Part shown: in pieces, positions 33,751 through 42,279 of the stretch
Position numbering within the stretch: position 1 is the stretch's first letter
How the letters are laid out: the number at the start of each line of letters is the position of its first letter
NCBI GenBank assembly: GCA_947455205.1
Contig: CANGNF010000002.1
Location: 62,001-126,000, forward strand
Direction: 5' to 3'
DNA from: Acetobacteraceae bacterium
Lineage (GTDB): Bacteria > Pseudomonadota > Alphaproteobacteria > Acetobacterales > Acetobacteraceae
DNA length: 64,000 nucleotides
The notes under the pieces: generated by a model
What the model saw: only the letters and a program-made list of their open reading frames with translations
Told to the model about the DNA's origin: nothing
Databases searched by the model: none
Made by a program: the position numbers and the translations under genes

Positions 33751-34507
33751 CCCGGCTGGGATAGCGCTTCTGGGGCTGGACTTCGCGGCCCTGGACCTGG
33801 CGGCGACGCTGCGGCTGCTGGCGGCGCGGCCCGCCGCCGCGCCCTTCGCCGCCGTGGTGACGCCGAACGCGGACCACCTGGTGCGGCTGGCGCAGCGGCC
33901 GGACCTGCTGCCGCTGTACCGGGATGCCTGGCTACGCTTGCTGGACAGCCGGGTGGTGGCGCGGGTCGCCCGCGGCTTTGGCCTGCCGGCGCCGCCGGTG
34001 GTGCCGGGCAGCGACCTGACGGCGGCGCTGTTCGAGCAGGTGATCGCGCCCGGGGAGCCGGTGACGGTGCTGGGCGGCGAGCCCGCGGTGGTGGAGGCGG
34101 TGCGGGCGCGCTACGGCCTGGCCCGGGTGGCGCACCACAACCCGCCGATGGGCTTCGACCGCGACCCCGAGGCGATTGCCCGCGCCATCGGCTTCATTGA
34201 GGACAACCCGGCGCGCTTCACCTTCCTGGCCGTCGGCTCCCCCCGGCAGGAGGTGGTGGCGGCGGCGCTGGTGAAGCGCGGCAAGGCCACCGGCCTGGGG
34301 CTGTGCATCGGCGCCAGCCTGCTGTTCCTGGCGGGGCGGGAACGCCGGGCCCCCCGGCTGGTGCAGCGCGCCGGCATGGAATGGGCCTGGCGCATGGCGC
34401 AGGACCCGCGCCGGCTGGTGCGGCGCTACTGGGACAGCACCGCGATCATCCGGCTGTTGTCGCAGGAGGCGCGGCGGCGCCGGTCAGAAGGCGCCGCGCA
34501 GCCTTAG
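33740..34507 (+). CDS. WecG/TagA/CpsF-family glycosyltransferase
   Basis: The 255-residue protein fits the WecG/TagA/CpsF family: VVTPNADHLVRLAQRPDLL near the start (the T.N..H....... box), DSRVVARVARGFGLP, VTVLGGEPAVVEAV, and FLAVGSPRQEVVAA near the C-terminus. Members transfer N-acetylmannosamine(uronate) or other sugars to a lipid-linked acceptor on the inner face of the membrane. It begins with a TTG inside the barrel-protein gene (11-bp overlap), which indicates translational coupling. The last 24 bp overlap the convergent porin gene. It is the second glycosyltransferase of this locus. Confidence 0.87.
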   Translation: MPSDPAGIALLGLDFAALDLAATLRLLAARPAAAPFAAVVTPNADHLVRLAQRPDLLPLYRDAWLRLLDSRVVARVARGFGLPAPPVVPGSDLTAALFEQVIAPGEPVTVLGGEPAVVEAVRARYGLARVAHHNPPMGFDRDPEAIARAIGFIEDNPARFTFLAVGSPRQEVVAAALVKRGKATGLGLCIGASLLFLAGRERRAPRLVQRAGMEWAWRMAQDPRRLVRRYWDSTAIIRLLSQEARRRRSEGAAQP

Positions 34508-35890
34508 GCCCAGCACCACGGCCGGGCCGCGGTCGGCGTTGTAGGCGGGGTTCTGCACCAGCTGCAGGTTCAGCGCGGCGTGCAGGCCGTGGTACAGCTT
34601 GGCGTCGTAGTAGCTCTCCACCACCGCTTCCGGCGCGTAGCGCAGCCGGCCGTCGCCAGTGATGAACCCGATGCCGCCGGCCTCCAGGAACTGCCGGTGC
34701 GACCGGGAGATGCCGCCGACATTGAAGCCGAGGCCGATGGTGTCCTCCGCCCGGCCCCAGTGCAGGCCGTTCACCGCCAGCCCGGCCGAAGCCGACCAGT
34801 CCTGCTCGGTGTACATCCAGTTGCGGCGCAGGCCGTCATTCCAGCCCAGGCGCAGGAAGATGCCGAGGATGTCGGTCAGCTCCTGCTCGGCATTCATCGC
34901 CAGGTTCGGCTTCACGGCGCGGCGCCGGGCCAGGTCGGGCGGCTCCTCGCCGGCCAGCACGGCGGCTGACATGGCCTGCCAGGTGGGGGCGCGGGTGGCG
35001 GAGGCGCCGGCGATCAGGCGCACCGCGCCGGGGCGGTCGGCGCCAACGCGCCAATGGCGGTCGACCTCCGTGATGGTCTGCCAGCCCTTGAAGACCTGCT
35101 GGTCCAGCGCCAGGCCATTGGCGCGCTTGGCGATCATGAAGGCGCCCTGGCGCACCGCCCAGGTGCCGTCCTCCCATTCCACCACCAGGCCGTTGGTGAA
35201 GCCGCGGGCGTCGGCGGCGTAGTCGAAGCCGGCGGCGCCGACCAGGCCCCAGCCCATGAACTGGCCGCGGGCGTCGTGCGCGTAGCGGTTGTCGTCGAAG
35301 AAGTCCCAGACCGAGACCTTGCCGGCGGTGATGGTGATGCGTTCCCGCGCCAGCGGGCCGGTGAAGCGCATCGGGTCCGGGTCGGTGCTGGGCACCGGGG
35401 CCGAGAGGTCGATGGTCTGACGGATGAAGGCGCGGCTGACCAGGAAGTAGGGGTCGCGGCTGCCCAGGCGGAAGGCCTCGTTGTTCGGGAAGCTGGCGAC
35501 GCCGACGGCGTTGGACATGCCGAAGCCGCGGGTGACCATGGGCACCACCACCGCCTCGGCATTGTGCCAAAGCCGGCGGCCGATGACGAGGTCGATGCTC
35601 TGGGTGTTGCGGAACACCGGGCGGGGGTCGAGGCTGGCGGGGCCCTGATAGGGCGAGCGCATCCGCAGGTGGCCCTGCAGGATGGTGGTCATCTGTCCCC
35701 GCAGGAACCAGCCACTCTTCTCCAGTTCGGCCAGCCAGTCCTCGGCGCCCTCGATGGCGGCATCCAGGTTGGGCTGGTAGATCGGCGCGGCGACGCTGCG
35801 CTGGGCGCGGGCGGGGGTGCTGGCCAGGACCAGGGCGGCCAGGGCAAGGACCAGCGGGGCGGCGGCGCGAAGGGCAGGGAGGCGGAGCAT
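34484..35890 (-). CDS. Carbohydrate porin, OprB family
   Basis: The 468-residue product has a signal peptide (MLRLPALRAAAPLVLALAAL, cut after STPARA) and an OprB-type barrel: KSGWFLRGQMTTILQGHLRM, then TAGKVSVWDFFDDNRYAHDA, WEDGTWAVRQGAFMIAKRAN and the closing strand VVLGLRLRGAF. OprB porins admit sugars across the outer membrane; in polysaccharide loci they may instead help export or recapture glycan. An upstream in-frame start (35932) is less likely than the ATG at 35890. It is convergent with the WecG-like gene (24-bp overlap) and divergent from the purine importer. Confidence 0.85.
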   Translation of the reverse strand: MLRLPALRAAAPLVLALAALVLASTPARAQRSVAAPIYQPNLDAAIEGAEDWLAELEKSGWFLRGQMTTILQGHLRMRSPYQGPASLDPRPVFRNTQSIDLVIGRRLWHNAEAVVVPMVTRGFGMSNAVGVASFPNNEAFRLGSRDPYFLVSRAFIRQTIDLSAPVPSTDPDPMRFTGPLARERITITAGKVSVWDFFDDNRYAHDARGQFMGWGLVGAAGFDYAADARGFTNGLVVEWEDGTWAVRQGAFMIAKRANGLALDQQVFKGWQTITEVDRHWRVGADRPGAVRLIAGASATRAPTWQAMSAAVLAGEEPPDLARRRAVKPNLAMNAEQELTDILGIFLRLGWNDGLRRNWMYTEQDWSASAGLAVNGLHWGRAEDTIGLGFNVGGISRSHRQFLEAGGIGFITGDGRLRYAPEAVVESYYDAKLYHGLHAALNLQLVQNPAYNADRGPAVVLGLRLRGAF

Positions 35891-36057
35891 CGGCAACCCC
35901 GTGCCCGAGAAGGGGCAGCGCTGGCAAGGCAAGCCTGGGGTGGCGCGGAAATTTCATATTCAGGGCCTGCCGGGCGGCTTTCCCGCGTCGCCGGGGCGCG
36001 CTGCGTCGCCCGGATGCCGGCCTCAAGATCCTCTCCCGCTCAGACAGCCAGGCGCCC

Positions 36058-36201
36058 ATGGCCGGCCCCCCGGCCGAGATCGCGGTTTCCGTAAGGCCGC
36101 GGCTGTTGCAGGATTCGCCCGAGGCGACTCCCACGCCGCCCGAGGTCGATGCCGCCGGCCGCGGCGCCGCGGGCAGCCCCTGCCGGAAGGTGAAGGCATG
36201 A
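36058..36201 (+). CDS. Possible leader mini-ORF 1 (47 codons)
   Basis: This small ORF (MAGPPAEIAVSVRPRLLQDS at its start, ending SPCRKVKA) lies in the 372-bp gap (35891-36262) between the porin and the purine importer. It overlaps the next mini-ORF as ATGA. It has no good ribosome-binding site and no recognised similarity, so coding status is doubtful. The rest of the gap to 36057 shows only GC-rich hairpins. Confidence 0.3.
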   Translation: MAGPPAEIAVSVRPRLLQDSPEATPTPPEVDAAGRGAAGSPCRKVKA

Positions 36202-36262
36202 CTGACGAGACGCCGAGGCGCCGCGCCATCGGGCTGGCCTGTGGGCGGGGCGCCGCCCGCCG

Positions 36263-36266
<4 letters not shown>
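36198..36266 (+). CDS. Possible leader mini-ORF 2 (22 codons)
   Basis: The ATG at 36198 has a good site (GGAAGGTGAAGGC) and encodes MTDETPRRRAIGLACGRGAA plus two Arg. Its stop overlaps the start of the importer ATPase gene (ATGA at 36263-36266). The importer start itself has no free ribosome-binding site: the preceding GGGCGG (36244-36249) can pair with CCGCCC within the same 20 bases. Translation of this mini-ORF could open that hairpin, so translational coupling is plausible. A leader-peptide role is inference. Confidence 0.4.
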
Positions 36267-37754
<1,488 letters not shown>

Positions 37755-37771
<17 letters not shown>

Positions 37772-38822
37772 GGCGCGGCAGCAGCCCTCCCGCACCATGC
37801 AGTGGGCGTCGCCGGTGCTGGCGGCGGTGCTGGCGGCGCTGGGCGGTGGCGTGGTCTTCGCGGCCCTGGGGCACAACCCCGCCACCGCGCTGGCCACGCT
37901 GTTCCTGCAGCCGCTTGCCACGCTGGACGGCCTGGCCGAGCTGGGGCTGAAGGCGACGCCGCTGCTGCTGTGCGCCATCGGCATCGCGGTGGGGGTGCGG
38001 GCCAATGTGTGGAATATCGGCGCCGAGGGGCAGTTGACGCTGGGCGCCATCACCGGCGGCGGCATCGCGCTGGCCTTCGGCGGGGACGGGCATTGGTGGA
38101 CCCTGCCGCTGATGCTGCTGGCCGGCGCGGCCGGCGGTGCCTTCTGGGCGGCAATCCCGGCGCTGCTGCGGACCAGGTTCAACGCGCATGAGATCCTGAC
38201 CACGCTGATGCTGAGCTATGTCGCGGTCCAGCTGCTGGGCTGGCTGGTGCATGGGCCGTGGATCGATCCCGAGGGCTTCAATTTTCCCCAAACCAGGATG
38301 TTCGCCGATGACGCGTTGCTGCCGGTGCTGCTGGAGGGGGCGCGGCTGCATGCCGGCTTCCTGCTGGCGCTGCTGGCGGTGCCGCTGGCCTGGGGGCTGT
38401 TGAGCCGCACCGCCACCGGCTTTCGGCTGCGGACGGTGGGGCAGGCGCCGGCGGCGGCGCGCTATGCCGGATTTTCCGCCGATGGCGCGGTGTGGTTCAG
38501 CCTGGTGCTGTCCGGCGCGCTGGCCGGGTTGGCGGGCGTGTGCGAGGCCGCCGGGCCGGTCGGCCAGTTGCAGCCGCTGATGTCGCCGGGCTACGGCTTT
38601 GCTGCCATCATCGTCGCCTTCCTCGGCCGGCTGCATCCGGTCGGCATCCTCGGATCCTCCCTGCTGATGGCGCTGCTGTACCTGGGCGGCGAGCAGTTGC
38701 AGGTGACGCTGCAATTGCCGATTGCCGCGACGGGGACGATCCAGGGCATGCTGCTGTTCTTCCTGCTGGCGACGGATGTGTTCATCGACCAGCGGCTGGT
38801 ATGGAGCCCGCGCCATGCATGA
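37755..38822 (+). CDS. ABC transporter permease (BMP/nucleoside type) 1
   Basis: The 355-residue protein of about 9-10 membrane helices contains GVRANVWNIGAEGQLTLGAI (about residues 75-94), the conserved N-IG-EGQ box of nucleoside-type permeases, and a later EAAGPVGQLQPLMSPGYGF box. It overlaps the ATPase gene by 17 bp and the second permease gene by 8 bp. It would form one half of the membrane channel, paired with the 309-residue permease. An ATG 9 codons into the gene is close to a hydrophobic start, so the exact N-terminus is uncertain. Confidence 0.9.
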
Positions 38823-39744
38823 CGGTTTCGCGCTGCTGGCGCTGCTGGTGGCCACGCTGCGTGCCGCCGCGCCGCTGCTGCTGGCCGGCTTCGGCGAACT
38901 GGTGGCCGAACGGGCAGGCGTGCTGAACCTGGGCGTGGAGGGGATGATGCTGGTCGGCGCCGCCGCCGGCTTCATCGCCACCGCCGCCACCGGCAACCCG
39001 CTGCTGGGGCTGCTGGTGGGCGCGCTGGCCGGGGCGCTGATGGCGCTGCTGTTCGGCGTGCTGACGCTGACGCTGCGCGCCAACCAGGTGGCCTGCGGCC
39101 TGGCGCTGACCATCTTCGGCGTCGGGCTTTCCGCGCTGATCGGGCTGCCCTGGCAGGGCACGCCGATCACCGGGCTGGCGACGGTGATCTGGCCGGGGCT
39201 GGACCGCGCCGGGCCGGTGGCGCAGCAGTTCATGCTGCTGGACCCCGTGGTGTGGCTGGCGCTGGCCATGCCCTTCCTGGTCTTCGCCTTCCTGTACCGC
39301 ACGCGCCCGGGCCTGGTGCTGCGCGCGGTGGGGGAGAGCCACGATGTGGCGCATGCGCTGGGCTATTCCGTGCTGCGGGTGCGCTATGCCGCGGTGGTGT
39401 TCGGCGGCGCCATGGCCGGCGTGGCGGGCAGCTACCTCAGCCTGGTCTATACGCCGATGTGGACCGAGAACATGGTCGCCGGCCGCGGCTGGATCGCGCT
39501 GGCGCTTGTGGTGTTCTCGGCCTGGAAGCCGCTGTGGCTGGCGCTGGGCGCGGTGCTGTTCGGCTTCGTCACCATCGCGCAATTCCATGCCGAGGCGTTT
39601 GGGCTGGACGTATCGCCGCACCTGCTTGCCACCCTGCCATACCTGGCCACCGTGGTGGTGCTGGTGCTGATCTCGCGCGACGCGGGGCGGCTGAAGCTGA
39701 ATGCGCCGGCGGCGCTGGGCAAGCCGTTCAACGCCGCCGGCTGA
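38815..39744 (+). CDS. ABC transporter permease (BMP/nucleoside type) 2
   Basis: The 309-residue permease starts MHDGFALLALLVATLRAAAP and has ERAGVLNLGVEGMMLVGAAA (about residues 31-50), the NLGVEG box characteristic of the second nucleoside-type permease, and about 8-9 helices. RAVGESHDVAHALGYSVLRV forms the cytoplasmic loop likely to contact the ATPase. It overlaps permease 1 by 8 bp. Together with the other three importer genes it makes a full set (ATPase, two permeases, binding protein), in the usual order for this group. Confidence 0.9.
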   Translation: MHDGFALLALLVATLRAAAPLLLAGFGELVAERAGVLNLGVEGMMLVGAAAGFIATAATGNPLLGLLVGALAGALMALLFGVLTLTLRANQVACGLALTIFGVGLSALIGLPWQGTPITGLATVIWPGLDRAGPVAQQFMLLDPVVWLALAMPFLVFAFLYRTRPGLVLRAVGESHDVAHALGYSVLRVRYAAVVFGGAMAGVAGSYLSLVYTPMWTENMVAGRGWIALALVVFSAWKPLWLALGAVLFGFVTIAQFHAEAFGLDVSPHLLATLPYLATVVVLVLISRDAGRLKLNAPAALGKPFNAAG

Positions 39745-39776
39745 TGACTGAAACCTTGGACAAGGGGACTTCGCGC

Positions 39777-40853
39777 ATGACCATCGATCGCCGTTCGCTG
39801 CTGGCTGTGCCGCTGGCGCTGCCCGCGCTGCTCGGCCGCGCCCAGGCGGCCGACCCGTACAAGGTGGCCTTCGTCTACGTCTCGCCGGTCGGCGATGCCG
39901 GCTGGAGCTTCCAGCATGAGCTGGGGCGCCGCGCGGTGGATGCCGCGCTGGGCGGCGCGGTGAAGACCAGCTTCGTCGAGAACGTGCCCGAGGGCGCCGA
40001 CGCCGAGCGCGTGATCCGCCGGCTGGCGCAGGACGGCAACAAGCTGATCTTCACCACCAGCTTCGGCTACATGAACCCGACCGAGCGGGTGGCCAAGGCC
40101 TTCCCGCGGGTGAAGTTCGAGCATGCCACCGGCTACAAGCGCGGGCCGAACCTGGCGACCTATTCCGGCCGCTTCTACGAGCCGCGCTACCTGACCGGCG
40201 TGATCGCGGGGCGGCTGAGCAAGACCGGCGTCATCGGCTATGTCGCCGCCTTCCCGATCCCGGAGGTCATCGGTGGCATCAACGCCATGCAGCTGGGCGC
40301 GCGCAGCGTGAACCCGAATGCGACCATCAAGGTGGTGTGGACCAGCAGCTGGTTCGACCCGGGGAAGGAGCGCGCGGCCGCGGATACGCTGGCGGCGCAG
40401 GGTGCCGACTACCTGACCCAGCACACCGACAGCACCGCCGTGGTGCAGGCGGCCGAGGAGAAGGGCGTGTGGTGCAGCGGCTATGACAGCGACATGCTGA
40501 AATACGGGCCGAAGACCCACACCACCGCCGTGGAGATGCACTGGGACGACTACTACATCGACCGGGTGCGGCAGGCCATGGCGGGCAGCTGGACCAGCGG
40601 CGATGTCTGGGGCGGCATGAAGCAGGGCATGGTGAAGCTCTCCCGGTTCAATCCGGCCCTGCCGGCGCCCCTGGTGGCCGAGGTGACCGCCAAGGGCGAG
40701 GACATCAAGGCCGGCAGGCTGGTGGTGTTCAACGGCCCGCTGAAGGACCAGGCCGGCGCGGTGAAGGTGCCGGCGGGCAGGGCGATGACCGATGCCGAGA
40801 TCCTGGGCATGAACTGGTTCGTGGAGGGCGTGCAGGGCCGCGCGGGCACCTGA
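39777..40853 (+). CDS. BMP-family ABC transporter substrate-binding protein
   Basis: The 358-residue product has a signal peptide (MTIDRRSLLAVPLALPALLG, cut near AQAAD) and a Med/BMP-type binding fold: KVAFVYVSPVGDAGWSFQHE, FTTSFGYMNPTERVAKAFP, and the C-terminal half with TTAVEMHWDDYYIDRVRQ. BMP proteins bind nucleosides, purines or riboflavin-like compounds. An ATG 33 nt upstream (39744) is possible, but the site AAGGGGA favours 39777. It starts 33 bp after permease 2 and 3 bp lie between its stop and the deaminase start. Ligand is inferred as purine base/nucleoside from the neighbour. Confidence 0.9.
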   Translation: MTIDRRSLLAVPLALPALLGRAQAADPYKVAFVYVSPVGDAGWSFQHELGRRAVDAALGGAVKTSFVENVPEGADAERVIRRLAQDGNKLIFTTSFGYMNPTERVAKAFPRVKFEHATGYKRGPNLATYSGRFYEPRYLTGVIAGRLSKTGVIGYVAAFPIPEVIGGINAMQLGARSVNPNATIKVVWTSSWFDPGKERAAADTLAAQGADYLTQHTDSTAVVQAAEEKGVWCSGYDSDMLKYGPKTHTTAVEMHWDDYYIDRVRQAMAGSWTSGDVWGGMKQGMVKLSRFNPALPAPLVAEVTAKGEDIKAGRLVVFNGPLKDQAGAVKVPAGRAMTDAEILGMNWFVEGVQGRAGT

Positions 40854-40855
40854 GC

Positions 40856-42199
40856 ATGCTGGACGGCGCCCTGTGGCTGAAGGACCCGCTGGCGATCCTG
40901 GCGGAGGGCGCTGCGCGCGGCGTGGTGGTGCGGGGCGGCCGGGTGGTGGAGCTTGTGCCCGCCGGCGGCACCCCCGCGACGCCGGTCGCCCAGGTATATG
41001 AAGCTGGGCGGCACGTGCTGCTGCCCGGCCTGGTCAACACGCACCACCACTTCTACCAGACCCTGACCCGCGCCCTGCCGGCGGCGCTGGACCGGGAGCT
41101 GTTTCCCTGGCTGCAGGCGCTGTACCCGGTATGGGCCAGGCTGACGCCGGCGGCGCTGGACGCCGCGGTGACCGTGGCGATGGCGGAGCTTTTGCTGTCC
41201 GGCTGCACCACGACGACGGATCATCACTACGTCTTCCCGCCCGGGCTGGAGGATGCCGTGGGCATCGAGGTGGCCGCCGCACGGCGCCTGGGCATGCGCG
41301 TGGTGCTGACCCGTGGCTCGATGAACCTGAGCCAGCGCGACGGCGGCCTGCCGCCCGACAGCGTGGTGCAGGACGAGGACGCGATCCTGGCCGACAGCGA
41401 CGGCGTGATCAGCCGGTTCCACGACGCCGCCGAGGGCGCCATGGTGCAGGTGGCGCTGGCGCCGTGCTCGCCGTTCTCGGTCACCACCTCCCTGATGCGG
41501 GCGACGGCGGCGCTGGCGGCCAGGCGCGGCGTGCGGCTGCACACCCACCTGGCGGAGACCGAGGACGAGGACCGCTTCTGCCAGGCGCGCTTCGGCATGC
41601 GGCCGCTGGACTACCTGGAGGAGTGCGGCTGGCTGCATGGCGGCACCTGGCTGGCGCATGGCGTGCACTTCGGCCGCGATGAATGGCCGCGGCTGGCCAG
41701 GGCCGGCGTCTCGGTCTGCCATTGCCCGTGCAGCAACCAGGTGCTGGGCAGCGGGCATTGCCCGGTCTGCGAGATGGAGGCCGCCGGCGTGCGGGTGGGC
41801 CTGGGCGTGGATGGCTCGGCCAGCGCCGACAGCAGCAACCTGATGCAGGAGGTGCGCGCCGCCTTCCTGCTGCAACGCGGGCGCTACGGGGTGGCGCGGG
41901 TTTCCCACAAGGATGCGCTGCGCTGGGCGACCGAGGGCAGCGCCGCCTGCATCGGCCGGCCGGAACTGGGGCGGATAGCGGTGGGGGCGCAGGCCGATTT
42001 CGCGCTGTTCACGCTGGAGGAGCTGCGCTTTTCCGGTGCTGGCGATCCGCTGGCGGCGCTGGTGCTGTGCGGCGCCCACCGGGCAGACCGGGTGATGGTG
42101 CAGGGGCGCTGGGTGGTGGAGGACGGCGCCATCCCGGGGCTGGACCTGGCCGGGCTGATGGCGCGGCACAACGCGGCGGCGCGGGCGCTCCGCGCCTGA
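40856..42199 (+). CDS. 8-oxoguanine deaminase-type amidohydrolase
   Basis: The 447-residue amidohydrolase has the metal-binding HxH in VNTHHHFYQTLTRALP (His 63-65), a third His in THLAETEDED, a fourth in WLAHGVHF, and the catalytic Asp in GLGVDGSASADSSNLMQEVR. This last segment and the SGCTTTTDHHYVFP region are typical of the 8-oxoguanine deaminase/isoxanthopterin deaminase group, close to but distinct from guanine, cytosine and atrazine-type deaminases. The reaction yields uric acid and ammonia. Only 2 bp separate it from the BMP binding protein gene, so uptake and deamination are one operon. Confidence 0.82.
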   Translation: MLDGALWLKDPLAILAEGAARGVVVRGGRVVELVPAGGTPATPVAQVYEAGRHVLLPGLVNTHHHFYQTLTRALPAALDRELFPWLQALYPVWARLTPAALDAAVTVAMAELLLSGCTTTTDHHYVFPPGLEDAVGIEVAAARRLGMRVVLTRGSMNLSQRDGGLPPDSVVQDEDAILADSDGVISRFHDAAEGAMVQVALAPCSPFSVTTSLMRATAALAARRGVRLHTHLAETEDEDRFCQARFGMRPLDYLEECGWLHGGTWLAHGVHFGRDEWPRLARAGVSVCHCPCSNQVLGSGHCPVCEMEAAGVRVGLGVDGSASADSSNLMQEVRAAFLLQRGRYGVARVSHKDALRWATEGSAACIGRPELGRIAVGAQADFALFTLEELRFSGAGDPLAALVLCGAHRADRVMVQGRWVVEDGAIPGLDLAGLMARHNAAARALRA

Positions 42200-42279
42200 G
42201 GGTTGCGCGGCGCCGGCGCGCTTCGCCCGGCGGCAATCAGTGCTGGCAATGGCGGCCTTCGCAGGTGCAGCATAACGCC

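Noticed and set aside
35891-36057. A riboswitch (purine, guanidine or TPP type) ahead of the purine importer
   Set aside because: None of the conserved boxes of these classes could be recognised; only generic GC hairpins are visible.
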